This document shows positions 1-10,356 of a stretch of DNA of 64,000 nucleotides, one piece after another. Source of the stretch: an uncultured Rivibacter sp. (GTDB lineage Bacteria; Pseudomonadota; Gammaproteobacteria; Burkholderiales; Burkholderiaceae). The stretch is taken from the NCBI GenBank assembly GCA_946480925.1, contig CAMLLU010000007.1, positions 68,333 to 132,332 on the forward strand, given 5' to 3'. A model generated the notes under the pieces. That model searched no databases. It was not told the origin of the DNA and saw only the letters and a program-made list of their open reading frames with translations. Numbering within the stretch: the stretch's first letter is position 1; each line of letters starts with the position of its first letter. Both the position numbers and the translations under genes were made by a program.

Positions 1-634
1 GCGCCACGCCCAGCGAGATGGTCGCCACCATGGCGCCGCTGGGCACGCCGCCGCTCAGCACGGGCAGGCACACGTCGGTGACCTCCATGCCCAGGCCGCC
101 TTGCAGCGGCACGAAATAACTGCGCGAAAACGCCGGCCCCGCCAGGCGCCGCGCGGCGGCGCACGCCACTTCGGCCTCGAGGTCGAGATCGTCGCGCGAG
201 ATCATCGAAAACAGTGGCGGGCGGTACGGCGACTCGACCGCTTCCTGGATCAAGAAGCGCGCGTCACGCCGCTCCAGGCGCATCAGCTCGCGGCGGTTGC
301 GCAGCAGCGTGGCGGCGTCTTCGCGCCATTGCGGCAGCGACGGGTCGTTCCACAACAGGGCCTGCAGGCTCTGCAGATCGCCGGCGAGCGCCTGCCGCAC
401 GTCGGCCGCAGAGCTGGCGGCGGCGAGTTCCACCTCTTCCTGCGCGCGGGTCTGTTCGTAGTTGGCGGTGAGCCCCAGCAGCAGCACCTGCGCCACCAAT
501 AGCAGCGCCACCAGCAGCACCCACGGCCAGGACCGCCGCCAGCGGCGCCAGCGCACGGCCGGCCGCGGCTGGGCAACTTCGGCAGCGTCGGCCGGCGGCG
601 AAGAGGGCAACAAAGGCTCGGTAGACAAGGCCAT
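1..634 (-). CDS. Membrane sensor protein, probably a sensor histidine kinase (N-terminal part, cut by window edge)
   Basis: Reading leftward from ATG at 634, the frame stays open to the window edge (about 211 residues). A basic, Trp- and Arg-rich stretch (WRRWRRSW) at about residues 28-36 is followed by one hydrophobic segment (VLLVALLLVAQVLLLGL) and then a long soluble region beginning with a likely helix (residues about 60-110). This is the layout of the extracytoplasmic sensing half of two-component sensor kinases; the kinase core would lie outside the window. It diverges from the malic enzyme gene, so a role in sensing organic acids is conceivable but only a guess. No catalytic motif is visible, so the kinase assignment is inference from architecture. 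Codon use matches the neighbours. Confidence 0.6.
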   Translation of the reverse strand, partial: MALSTEPLLPSSPPADAAEVAQPRPAVRWRRWRRSWPWVLLVALLLVAQVLLLGLTANYEQTRAQEEVELAAASSAADVRQALAGDLQSLQALLWNDPSLPQWREDAATLLRNRRELMRLERRDARFLIQEAVESPYRPPLFSMISRDDLDLEAEVACAAARRLAGPAFSRSYFVPLQGGLGMEVTDVCLPVLSGGVPSGAMVATISLGVA

Positions 635-841
635 GCTCGACGGCGTGCTGCACGCCGGCAGCCAGTATTGCGGACCGCCAGACAAAACAGATACGCAATT
701 TCGCGCATGGCTGGCTTCGGCTGCCTGCGAAACACTGCGGTGCGGCCCGCAACGGGGGCACGCTGACCGGGAGTGCAGGCCCGGCATGGCGTGATGCCGA
801 AACGGCTGTCAACGAGCTGTCCTGGCGAGCAAGTGCCTTCC

Positions 842-847
842 TACAAT
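842..847 (+). promoter_or_regulatory. Candidate -10 element for maeB in the divergent gap
   Basis: The 292 bp gap 635-926 separates the sensor gene from maeB. It contains TACAAT at 842-847, a five-of-six match to a sigma-70 -10 box, but no convincing -35 at 16-18 bp upstream. If used, the maeB leader would be about 70 nt. I see no other clear element in this gap. Confidence 0.3.
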
Positions 848-926
848 GGTCCTCCCGCTTGGCGCGGGGCGGCTCTCGCCGGAGCCAGTAAAGCGCGGCG
901 AACAACAACCGAGACGAGACATAGCG

Positions 927-3224
<2,298 letters not shown>

Positions 3225-3258
3225 CACGAAGACGTAACAGACACGGTCTGTGTCCAAG

Positions 3259-3299
3259 AACGGGCGGGTTGCCACGGCAGCCCGCCCGTTTTGCTTTAC
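3259..3299 (+). terminator. Rho-independent terminator after maeB
   Basis: Arms 3259-3273 and 3276-3290 are complementary over about 13-15 bp (AACGGGCGGG against CCCGCCCGTT plus inner pairs, one G-U) with a very short loop, followed by TTTTGCTTT. It lies 35 nt after the maeB stop. Confidence 0.85.
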
Positions 3300-3423
3300 A
3301 AGATGACTACCTCGCCATGAAGCGCGCGCAGAGTCGCCGCCAATGCTTCATCGGCAAGGAGGTGTGCGCACGCTTACTTTTGCCGAAAAGCCCGACGAGG
3401 TTGCCGCAAATTGTGGCAAACCC

Positions 3424-3452
3424 TTGAGCTTGCTGCCCCATTTCGATACCAT
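3424..3452 (+). promoter_or_regulatory. Candidate sigma-70 promoter of the RNase-barstar operon
   Basis: TTGAGC at 3424-3429, a 17 bp spacer and TACCAT at 3447-3452 give a reasonable promoter about 30 bp before the RNase start. Just upstream, an imperfect palindrome centred near 3411 (TTGCC, 9-10 nt, GGCAA; 3401-3419) could be an operator. Neither has been tested against other genomes. Confidence 0.4.
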
Positions 3453-3481
3453 GTCGGGCTTCAGGATTCAGGGAAAACCCC

Positions 3482-3898
3482 GTGCTGTTCTTTGGTCGGC
3501 CACCGTCGTGGCAGTCGCTCCGGTCATTCGGAGGACTCATCGCCCTGGCGGGAAGCTTGGCACTGGCGCCGGCAGGCGTCTCGGCCAAAGAGGCGGCCAA
3601 AGCCACTGACGCGACGGTTTCGCTGCAGACCCTGCCCCCCGAAGCACAGGCGACACACCGGCTGATCTCTGCTGGCGGCCCTTTCCCCTACGCAAAGGAC
3701 GGCGGCGTGTTCGGCAACCGTGAGCGCTTGCTGCCCCGGCACCCTCGCGGCTACTACCGTGAGTACACGGTCAAGACGCCGGGGGCCAAGAATCGGGGGG
3801 CTAGGCGCATCGTCTGCGGCGGGGAGCAACCCCGAACCCCTGAAGCCTGTTACTACACCCAGGACCACTACGCGAGTTTCCTCCGCATCGCGCCCTGA
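3482..3898 (+). CDS. Secreted guanyl-specific ribonuclease (RNase Sa/N1/T1 family)
   Basis: A 138-residue protein with a signal peptide (hydrophobic residues about 17-30, likely cleavage near GVSA-KE) and a mature domain of the microbial guanyl-preferring RNase family related to RNase Sa and barnase. Such enzymes cleave single-stranded RNA after G. The family signature is visible: GYYREYTVKTPGA (candidate catalytic Glu), ARRIVCGGE (Arg) and QDHYASF (His), the expected Glu/Arg/His set. The GTG start at 3482 is used because no in-frame ATG precedes the signal peptide. A barstar-like gene follows 31 nt downstream, as expected for a toxic RNase needing a cytoplasmic inhibitor. The role could be RNA scavenging, competition or defence; the sequence does not decide. 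Confidence 0.87.
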   Translation: MLFFGRPPSWQSLRSFGGLIALAGSLALAPAGVSAKEAAKATDATVSLQTLPPEAQATHRLISAGGPFPYAKDGGVFGNRERLLPRHPRGYYREYTVKTPGAKNRGARRIVCGGEQPRTPEACYYTQDHYASFLRIAP

Positions 3899-3929
3899 GT
3901 GGTCGGAGCTTTTTTGAACCAGGAGGATC

Positions 3930-4334
3930 GTGACCATCATGCTGTTGCAGACAGTCCGTCCGAACATCGTCCAGGCGATCCGCGCTTTCCGCGTGGAAGA
4001 CTTGGCCCAGGCCGCCCAGGACACCGGCCAACACTTCCTCTATGCCAATCTGGGCAATGCCCAGTCCAAGCAGGAGGTGATGGAGTCGATCGCCGAGGCC
4101 TTCTTGTTCCCGCAGCACTTCGGCAAGAACCTCGACGCGCTTTACGACTGCATGACCGATCTGGTCAACAAGGCCGGCAGCCAGCCGGGCTTCGTCGTCG
4201 TGCTGGAGCAGTTGCCCGACAACGCCAAGTTCGACCGCGAAGCACGCGAGCAATTGCTCGACGTGTTCCGCGACGCGGCTGACTTCTGGGCGGAGAGGCG
4301 CATACCCTTCAGGTGTTTTTATTCTTTTCAGTAG
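3930..4334 (+). CDS. Barstar-family ribonuclease inhibitor
   Basis: A cytoplasmic protein of about 131-134 residues with the barstar fold, expected to block the active site of the RNase encoded just upstream and protect the producer. FGKNLDALYDCMTDL carries the acidic positions that barstar uses to contact its RNase, and a second acidic helix follows (REAREQLLDVFRDAA). Two starts are possible: GTG 3930, only 3 nt after AGGAGG (3921-3926), or ATG 3939, 12 nt after it; the ATG form is equally plausible. The strong ribosome binding site, far better than that of the RNase, would favour excess inhibitor. A perfect inverted repeat starts at its stop codon. Confidence 0.88.
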   Translation: MTIMLLQTVRPNIVQAIRAFRVEDLAQAAQDTGQHFLYANLGNAQSKQEVMESIAEAFLFPQHFGKNLDALYDCMTDLVNKAGSQPGFVVVLEQLPDNAKFDREAREQLLDVFRDAADFWAERRIPFRCFYSFQ

Positions 4335-4368
4335 CCCGTTCCCAGGACAATGGCCAGTGGGAACGGGC
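4334..4368 (+). repeat. Perfect 11-bp inverted repeat after barstar
   Basis: GCCCGTTCCCA (4334-4344) pairs exactly with TGGGAACGGGC (4358-4368) across a 13-nt loop. It begins on the barstar stop codon and ends 1 nt before the ATG at 4370. There is no U-run after it, so it is a poor intrinsic terminator; it may instead stabilise the mRNA end or hide the translation start of the next small ORF. Confidence 0.7.
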
Positions 4369-4369
4369 G

Positions 4370-4510
4370 ATGGAAACGGCCCAGAACGAAGAAGCGGCCC
4401 CCCCCGCAAAAGCTTCGAAAAACGCCAAGCCGCAGGCTCCGAGCTTCGGCGCCAACATGCCACTCATGAGCAGCGCGTTCGACACCGCGATGTGGCTGGC
4501 AGCCGCTTGA
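4370..4510 (+). CDS. Possible small protein of 46 residues, unknown function
   Basis: A short frame from ATG 4370 encodes an Ala/Lys/Pro-rich peptide with an acidic start (METAQNEE) and a hydrophobic end (FDTAMWLAAA). I do not recognise it. The residue mix is protein-like rather than the Arg-rich mix of GC-rich shadow frames, and a good terminator follows. Against it, the presumed ribosome binding site (GGGAACGGGCG) is inside the 3' arm of the inverted repeat at 4334-4368. It could be a third gene of the RNase operon or a chance frame. Confidence 0.35.
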   Translation: METAQNEEAAPPAKASKNAKPQAPSFGANMPLMSSAFDTAMWLAAA

Positions 4511-4544
4511 CGGCGGTGTATCACTGAAGCAGTTCATGCCGCAC

Positions 4545-4574
4545 AAAACGGGCGACCAGCAGGTCGCCCGTTTT
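4545..4574. terminator. Bidirectional terminator between the RNase operon and rsmA
   Basis: A perfect 13-bp stem (AAAACGGGCGACC at 4545-4557 and its complement at 4562-4574) with the tetraloop AGCA, followed by TTTTGCTTTT on the plus strand. It sits between convergent transcription units, 5 nt beyond the rsmA stop, and the A/T ends of the stem could serve both strands. Confidence 0.85.
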
Positions 4575-4579
4575 GCTTT

Positions 4580-5356
4580 TCAGGCTGGTTTTGCGACGCC
4601 GGCCAACTCCGTGGCCAACGCAATGAACTCGGACACCGGTACCTCTTCGGCGCGGCGCTGCAGGTCGAAGCTGCCGCCGTAACCCCGCGCCTCGAGCCAG
4701 CGGCCAAGGCTGTGCCGCAGCAGCTTGCGCCGCTGCGAAAACGCGCTGGTCACCAGCTCGCCGAGCAGCGCTGGGTTGATCGCAGCGGGTGTCGGCAACG
4801 GCAGCAGGCGCACGACCGCGGAATCCACCTTCGGCGGTGGGTCGAAGGCTTCGGGCGGCACGTCCAGCAGCGACTCGATGTCGTAACGCCACTGCAGCAT
4901 CACCGACAGCCGCCCATAGTCCTTGTTGCCGGGCGCCGCGGCCATGCGGTCCACCACTTCCTTCTGCAGCATGAAGTGCTGGTCGAGTACATGGTCCACG
5001 TACTTGAGCAGATGGAACAGGATGGGCGTGGAGATGTTGTACGGCAGGTTGCCCACCACGCGCAGCTTCTGGCCGGCATGTTGCGCAAGCAGGCCGAAGT
5101 CCACGGTCAGCACGTCTGCCTCGACGACGTTCAGCTCGGTGCGTTTGCGCAGTCGCGCGGCGAGGTCGCGGTCGAGCTCCACCACCGTGAGCCGGCCGGC
5201 AAGCGCGACCACCGGGTCGGTCATCGCGCCGAGGCCCGGTCCGATCTCGACCAGCACCTCGCCGAGCCGCGGGTCGATGGCGCGCACGATGGCGTCGATC
5301 ACCGCACTGTCGGCCAGGAAGTGCTGGCCGAACCGCTTGCGTGCCTGGTGTTTCAT
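4580..5356 (-). CDS. rsmA: 16S rRNA (adenine-1518/1519 N6)-dimethyltransferase
   Basis: RsmA (KsgA) dimethylates two adjacent adenines in the 3' helix 45 loop of 16S rRNA late in 30S maturation, using S-adenosylmethionine. The 258-residue protein begins with the family start [13 protein letters not shown], then the SAM-binding [10 protein letters not shown], the acidic VVELDRDL, and the catalytic NLPYNIS (an NLPY/F motif), followed by the [11 protein letters not shown] segment and a small C-terminal helical domain. ATG 5356 is chosen because sequence upstream of it in frame is low-quality. It is the last gene of an lptD-surA-rsmA operon, 37 nt after surA. The pdxA gene usually found between surA and rsmA in related genomes is absent. 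Confidence 0.96.
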   Translation of the reverse strand: MKHQARKRFGQHFLADSAVIDAIVRAIDPRLGEVLVEIGPGLGAMTDPVVALAGRLTVVELDRDLAARLRKRTELNVVEADVLTVDFGLLAQHAGQKLRVVGNLPYNISTPILFHLLKYVDHVLDQHFMLQKEVVDRMAAAPGNKDYGRLSVMLQWRYDIESLLDVPPEAFDPPPKVDSAVVRLLPLPTPAAINPALLGELVTSAFSQRRKLLRHSLGRWLEARGYGGSFDLQRRAEEVPVSEFIALATELAGVAKPA

Positions 5357-5393
5357 GTGAGCCCGCCCGGCGCTGGCTTCGCCGGCTGCATGG

Positions 5394-6737
5394 TCACTGC
5401 GGCGGCTCCCGCATCTCGACGTAGGCGCGCGCACGGATGTCCCGCGCCCACTCGTTGTAGGCGTCCTCGGACTTCTGCTCGCGGATCGCATTGCGCGCGA
5501 CTTCGCGCTGCTGCTTGGCGTCGAGCGTGACCGAGCGGCGGTCCATCAACTGGATCAGGTGCACGCCATAGCGCGACACCACTGGGTCGGCGATCTGCCC
5601 CGGCTGCAGCCGGTTCATGACCTCTTCGTATTCCGGCACGAACTGCCCCGGCGACACCCAGCCCAGGTCGCCGCCCTGCGCGGCGCTGCCATCGTCGGAA
5701 TTCTCCCGTGCCAATTGGGGGAAGCTGGCTCCGCCTTCGATGATCTGCCTCTTGAACTCGGCCAATCGTGCGATGGCGGCCTGCTGGCTGAGCTGGGGAG
5801 ACGGTCGCAGCAGGATGTGCCTGGTGCGGGTCTGCACGATGGTCAGGCCGTCGTTGGCGCGCTTTTCAACCAACTTGAGCACGTGAAAGCCCGCCCCGGA
5901 GCGCAGCACCTGCGGCACGACGTCGCCTGCGTTGAGCGAGCGCACGGCGTCGACGAAGAGGTCCGGCAAACGATCGGCCGGGCGCATGCCGAGCTGGCCG
6001 CCTTGTTCCTTCGAGCCGTTCGACAGCTCGCGCACCAGCGACTCGAACGCCTCGCCGTCCTGCGCCCGCTTGAGCGCCTGTTCGGCCTTTTCCTTGGCCT
6101 GCGTGGTCTGGGTGATACCGGCACCCTCGGGCAGCGCGATCAGGATCTGTGCGATGTTGTATTCGGCGGCGGTGGCCGCGGCTGTGCGCTGCTTGTCGAG
6201 CCAGGCGTCGATCTCGGCGTCGCTGGCCTTGATGCGCCCCTGAACCTCGCGTTCGCGGATGCGCTCGAGCATCATCTGGTCGCGCAAGGTCTGGCGAAAG
6301 CGCGTGAGGTCCATACCGTCCTTGCGCAGCCGTTCGGCCAGCTCGGACAAACTGACCTTGTTGTTGGCGGCCACGCTGGCGACGGCGCGGTCGAGATCGG
6401 CTTCGTCCACCCGCACGCCGTTTTCGCGCGCGTAGGTGAGCTGCGCTCGTTCGTCGATCAGCGCATCGACCACCTGGCGTCGCAGCTCGTCGCGCGGTGG
6501 CAGGCGCTGGCCGGCACGCGAAGCCTCCTGCTGGATGCGCGTGAGCCGCTGCTGCACCTCGGCGTTGGTGACCAGCTCGCGGTTCACGATCGCGACGATG
6601 TAGTCGGCCGTACGCGGCGAACCGCTGCCTTGCTGCTGCGCAAGCGACGGCGCCACGCTGGTGGTCACCAGGCCGGCCAGCAACAGGTGACGTGCGAAGC
6701 GGAAGCGACGGAAAACGGAGGCGATGGTGTCGATCAT
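5394..6737 (-). CDS. surA: Periplasmic chaperone and peptidyl-prolyl isomerase SurA
   Basis: SurA escorts unfolded outer-membrane proteins, including LptD, from the Sec translocon to the BAM complex. The 447-residue protein has a signal peptide (residues about 13-34, cut near SLAQ), an N-terminal chaperone domain ([13 protein letters not shown] onwards, about 45-190) and two parvulin-type domains (about 190-300 and 305-415); the second carries TRHILLR and [17 protein letters not shown], typical of active parvulins. A short C-terminal helix completes the chaperone domain. It lies 26 nt downstream of lptD and 37 nt before rsmA, so it is almost certainly co-transcribed with both. Confidence 0.96.
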   Translation of the reverse strand: MIDTIASVFRRFRFARHLLLAGLVTTSVAPSLAQQQGSGSPRTADYIVAIVNRELVTNAEVQQRLTRIQQEASRAGQRLPPRDELRRQVVDALIDERAQLTYARENGVRVDEADLDRAVASVAANNKVSLSELAERLRKDGMDLTRFRQTLRDQMMLERIREREVQGRIKASDAEIDAWLDKQRTAAATAAEYNIAQILIALPEGAGITQTTQAKEKAEQALKRAQDGEAFESLVRELSNGSKEQGGQLGMRPADRLPDLFVDAVRSLNAGDVVPQVLRSGAGFHVLKLVEKRANDGLTIVQTRTRHILLRPSPQLSQQAAIARLAEFKRQIIEGGASFPQLARENSDDGSAAQGGDLGWVSPGQFVPEYEEVMNRLQPGQIADPVVSRYGVHLIQLMDRRSVTLDAKQQREVARNAIREQKSEDAYNEWARDIRARAYVEMREPPQ

Positions 6738-6763
6738 GGGGAGCGGAGTGGCTGCGGCGCGGG

Positions 6764-9127
6764 CTATCGGGCGTCGTCGCGCAACAGCTGGTAGCCGGGA
6801 ATATTGTCCTTCAACACCTGCAGCGGGTTGGAACCGAGGTTCAGCCGCGACAAGCCCACCAGTTCGAGCTGGAACAACAGCCGCGTGGTGGCCTCGGCCC
6901 GGCCGGTGGACAGGCGCGAGGCGACGATGCGGCCGATCCAGCAGCCGGCGTCGTATTCAAAGCCCACCAGCGAGTCGGTGATGCGGCTGTCTTTCATGCT
7001 GTAGTTGATCCGGCCGACGCTGTACCAGGTTCCCTGGCAGCTGTTACCACTGGCAGCCGCACGCGACAGCAGCGTGGGGGCCTCGTCGCCACCGGGCGGC
7101 GGCGAGCGCAGCGGCGGACGCGACGAAGGCCCTGGCCCATAGATCGGCCACTGCCACCCGAGTTCGACCTGTTCGCTCAGGTCACGCGCGAAGCGGTAGG
7201 TGGCGCTGACCGTGCGGAACGGGCCCGGCGAATAGCGCGCACTGATGATCGAGCGCACGGCGCGGTCGATCTCGGGGCTGTATTGCACCGTGGCGTCGAA
7301 GTTCCAGTTCGGCACCAGCGAGGTCGAGCCCAGCAGCAGCACGTCGGAAAAGCGCCGCGTGAACGGCTCGCCATCGCCTGGGGTGACGCGCTGGTCGCGG
7401 AACAGGTAACGCTGCACGATGCCCAGCCGTAGTGTTTCGGCGCCGGTGGCGGCGTCGAGGAAGCGGGTGGTGATCCCGGCGGTGAGCTGGTGCGCGTCGG
7501 AAACGCGGTCAACGCCGGAAAAGGCGTTTTCGCTGTAGACGCTGGTGACGTTGAAGTCGTTGGCGGCGCTGTCGAAGTTGGGCAGGTAGTCCTGCCGCCG
7601 GAACGGCGTGTTGACGTACAGCAGCCGCGGCTCCAGCGTCTGCGTCACGTCACGGTCGAACAGGCGTGCCGGTCGCTCGAACACCCAGCCGCTGTCCAGG
7701 CTGGCCGTGGGAATCACGCGCGATGCCTGCCTGCGCCCTTCGGTGTCGGTGGCGCTCAGCCTCAGCGGCTGTTCCACCTGGTAGCTGGCCGCGTTGAGGC
7801 TGAGCTTGGGCGTCAGCGTCCAGCCCCGCTCGCCAAGCGGGCGGGCCACCGATGCCAGCAGGTGCATGCGGTCGCCGCGCTGGCGTGTCGGGTCTTCGTG
7901 CGTGAAGCGGTTGAATTCCGTCTGCCAGTTCCACTGCCAGCCGCTGGCTTCGCCGCGCTGGCGCAGGCCGATCTGCGGCTCGCGCTGGTAGGGTGGGTCG
8001 ATCAGGCTGTCCGGGTCGGTGTCCTGCAGCACCTGCCAGTGCTTGACCGCCACGTAGGCCGTGGTGTCGCCGAAGTCGTGGTGCCAGTGGCGTTGCGCCT
8101 GCGCATCCGAGCCGAGCAGGCGCGGCAGCGAACTGGGCAGGCGGCCTGAAAAGTCCTTCCAGTAGTCGTCGTCGGAGACTCGCCGCCATTCCCAGGCGTA
8201 GTGCGCGTCATTGGGCAACTCGCCGCTCTGCTTCGACAGGCCCGCCCAGCGGTTGCGCCCGGTCACGCGGTCGTCGGGCAGCAGGCTCAGGTCGAGCTGG
8301 CCCTTCCAGCGCGGCTGCAGATAACGGAACTCGCTGTCCAGCCCAGCACCGCGGCGGCTGAAGACCACCGGCGTCAGCGTGGCGTCGCGGTTGGGCGCGA
8401 TGTTCCAGTAGTACGGCACGCCGAACTCGAGCCCGCTCTTGCTGTCGATGCTCATGATGGGCGGCAGCCAGCCGGACTTGCGCTCTTCGGTGAGCGGAAA
8501 GCTCAGCACCGGAGCGCCGAGGATGGGCACGCCGTAGAAGCGGATCACCGCGTTTTCGGCGACGCCTTCGTTGGCTTCGAGGTCGAGCTTCACGCGGCCG
8601 GTGGTCAGCACCCAGGCGGGGGTGCCGTCGTCGTCCGCCGGGCAGCTGGTGTAGCTGGCGCCGTAGGCCACCGACCGCTGGTTGTCGAGGAAGTCGATGC
8701 GCTGGGCCTCGCCGCCCGCTTGCGTGGCCGCGAAGTAGTAGCTGGGGTTCTGGAAGTAGCCTTCGTAGCGCTGCAGCTTGAGCTGCAGCTCCGGGCCGCT
8801 GTAGACGTTGCCGTCCCTCGAGATGCGCACGTTGCCGGCGGCTTTGGCCAGGTCTTGCGGCACGACGTATTCCACGCGGTCGGCGGTGATCTTCAGGCCG
8901 CCGCGCTGGATCTTCACCTTGCCTTCGAGCACGGTTTCCAGGTCGGGGCGGCCGCTCAACTTGTCGGCTTCGAACTCGACCGGCAGTTCTCGCTCGTCCC
9001 GCGGGGCCGATGCTGCGCTGGCGGGCGGTGCCGGCGGCGTGACTTGTTGCGCCATTGCGCTGCTCGACCAGTGGGCCAACGCGGTTGCCACGGCCAATGG
9101 CAAGGCCTTGTGGAACAAGGCCGGCAC
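6764..9127 (-). CDS. lptD: LPS-assembly outer-membrane protein LptD
   Basis: LptD is the beta-barrel that, with LptE, inserts lipopolysaccharide into the outer leaflet. From GTG 9127 the product is 787 residues: a signal peptide ending near SSAMA-QQ, an N-terminal OstA/LptA-like beta-jellyroll (EADKLSGRPDLETVLEG, AGNVRISRDGNVYSG) and a long barrel rich in alternating Tyr/Trp/Arg strands. Cysteines at about residues 162, 698 and 728 are candidates for the inter-domain disulfides, but the adjacent Cys-Cys pair of E. coli LptD is not present. The start is uncertain: there is no ATG, and TTG 9142 is an alternative; no good ribosome binding site supports either. First gene of lptD-surA-rsmA and divergent from amgK. 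Confidence 0.94.
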   Translation of the reverse strand: MPALFHKALPLAVATALAHWSSSAMAQQVTPPAPPASAASAPRDERELPVEFEADKLSGRPDLETVLEGKVKIQRGGLKITADRVEYVVPQDLAKAAGNVRISRDGNVYSGPELQLKLQRYEGYFQNPSYYFAATQAGGEAQRIDFLDNQRSVAYGASYTSCPADDDGTPAWVLTTGRVKLDLEANEGVAENAVIRFYGVPILGAPVLSFPLTEERKSGWLPPIMSIDSKSGLEFGVPYYWNIAPNRDATLTPVVFSRRGAGLDSEFRYLQPRWKGQLDLSLLPDDRVTGRNRWAGLSKQSGELPNDAHYAWEWRRVSDDDYWKDFSGRLPSSLPRLLGSDAQAQRHWHHDFGDTTAYVAVKHWQVLQDTDPDSLIDPPYQREPQIGLRQRGEASGWQWNWQTEFNRFTHEDPTRQRGDRMHLLASVARPLGERGWTLTPKLSLNAASYQVEQPLRLSATDTEGRRQASRVIPTASLDSGWVFERPARLFDRDVTQTLEPRLLYVNTPFRRQDYLPNFDSAANDFNVTSVYSENAFSGVDRVSDAHQLTAGITTRFLDAATGAETLRLGIVQRYLFRDQRVTPGDGEPFTRRFSDVLLLGSTSLVPNWNFDATVQYSPEIDRAVRSIISARYSPGPFRTVSATYRFARDLSEQVELGWQWPIYGPGPSSRPPLRSPPPGGDEAPTLLSRAAASGNSCQGTWYSVGRINYSMKDSRITDSLVGFEYDAGCWIGRIVASRLSTGRAEATTRLLFQLELVGLSRLNLGSNPLQVLKDNIPGYQLLRDDAR

Positions 9128-9248
9128 GCGAAGGGCCGGCAATGGGAGCGAGCGAGCAGGCAAGTGCGCTTGGCCGCGGCTCTGCCGCGGGGGCGGTTTG
9201 TAGAATCGAACGATTATTTCATGCACCCCGCGCGTACCCGGCCGCGCG

Positions 9249-10328
9249 ATGACGATGCCCGCCGATACCCTCGACACGATCCATTGGGCCGCCCCGGCCC
9301 GGCGCGAAGCCTTCGAACGCTGGCTCGCTTCGCTGGCCGGCCGTTACGGGCTCGACGTGGCGAGCGTGCGCCCGGCCAGTGCCGATGCGAGCTTCCGGCG
9401 CTACTTCCGTGTCGATGGCCAGCCGCATTCGTGCATCGTGATGGACGCACCGCCGTCGCACGAAGACTGCCGCCCGTTCGTGAAGGTGGCGCAGCTGCTG
9501 CGTGGTGCCGGCCTCAACGCGCCCGAAGTGCTGGCCTGGGACGAGCCCCAGGGCTTCATGCTGCTGGGCGACCTGGGCGACACGACCTACCTGTCGCAGC
9601 TCGACCCGCAACAGCCGCACGACCCCACCACGCGCGCGCTCTATCTCGACGCCACCGGCGCCCTGGCGCGCCTGCAGGGCATTGCCGCCGAAGGGCAGGT
9701 GCCGCCTTATGACCGCGAGCTGCTCCTGCGCGAGCTGATGCTGCTGCCGGACTGGTACATCGCGCGCTACCGCAACGTCGCGTTGAGCGACGATCAGAAA
9801 AACGTGTTGCAGGCGGGTTTCGAACTCATCCTCGCCAACAACCTTGCGCAACCCAAGGTGCTGGTGCATCGCGACTATCACTCGCGCAACCTGATGGTCT
9901 GCGCGCCGGTGGGTGAAGGCGGCACCAACCCCGGCGTCCTCGACTTCCAGGACGCCGTGTGGGGCCCCATCACCTACGACCTCGTCTCGCTGCTGCGCGA
10001 TGCCTACATCGAGTGGGACGAGGACGTGCAGCTGGACTACGGGGCGCGCTACTGGGAACGTGCCCGCAAGGCCGGCCTGCCGGTCGATGCCGACTTCGGC
10101 AACTTCTGGCGCGACGTCGAATGGATGGGCCTGCAGCGCCACATCAAGGTGCTGGGCATCTTCTGCCGCCTGTGCTATCGCGACGGCAAGAGCGGCTACC
10201 TGAAGGACCTGCCGCTGGTGTGGCGCTACGCGCACCGCGTGTGCACGCGCTACAACGGCCTGGGGTCGCTGGCGCGGCTGCTCGAAGACATCGAAGGCAC
10301 CGAGCGGCAGGCGGGCTACACGTTCTAG
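9249..10328 (+). CDS. amgK: Anomeric N-acetylmuramate/N-acetylglucosamine kinase-like phosphotransferase
   Basis: A 359-residue member of the aminoglycoside phosphotransferase/choline kinase fold. The catalytic loop HRDYHSRNLMV and the metal-binding LDFQDAVWGPITYDL are intact. Orthologues divergent from lptD are AmgK, which phosphorylates recycled cell-wall sugars at C1 so that MurU can remake UDP-MurNAc, bypassing fosfomycin-sensitive MurA. That function is inferred from family and context. The usual murU partner does not follow; a convergent LysR gene lies 28 bp downstream instead, so murU must be elsewhere or missing. The ATG at 9249 (MTMPADTLD) fits the family length; a second ATG lies two codons later. 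Confidence 0.86.
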   Translation: MTMPADTLDTIHWAAPARREAFERWLASLAGRYGLDVASVRPASADASFRRYFRVDGQPHSCIVMDAPPSHEDCRPFVKVAQLLRGAGLNAPEVLAWDEPQGFMLLGDLGDTTYLSQLDPQQPHDPTTRALYLDATGALARLQGIAAEGQVPPYDRELLLRELMLLPDWYIARYRNVALSDDQKNVLQAGFELILANNLAQPKVLVHRDYHSRNLMVCAPVGEGGTNPGVLDFQDAVWGPITYDLVSLLRDAYIEWDEDVQLDYGARYWERARKAGLPVDADFGNFWRDVEWMGLQRHIKVLGIFCRLCYRDGKSGYLKDLPLVWRYAHRVCTRYNGLGSLARLLEDIEGTERQAGYTF

Positions 10329-10356
10329 CGCGCGGCGGCTCGCCCGCTCCTGCGGA

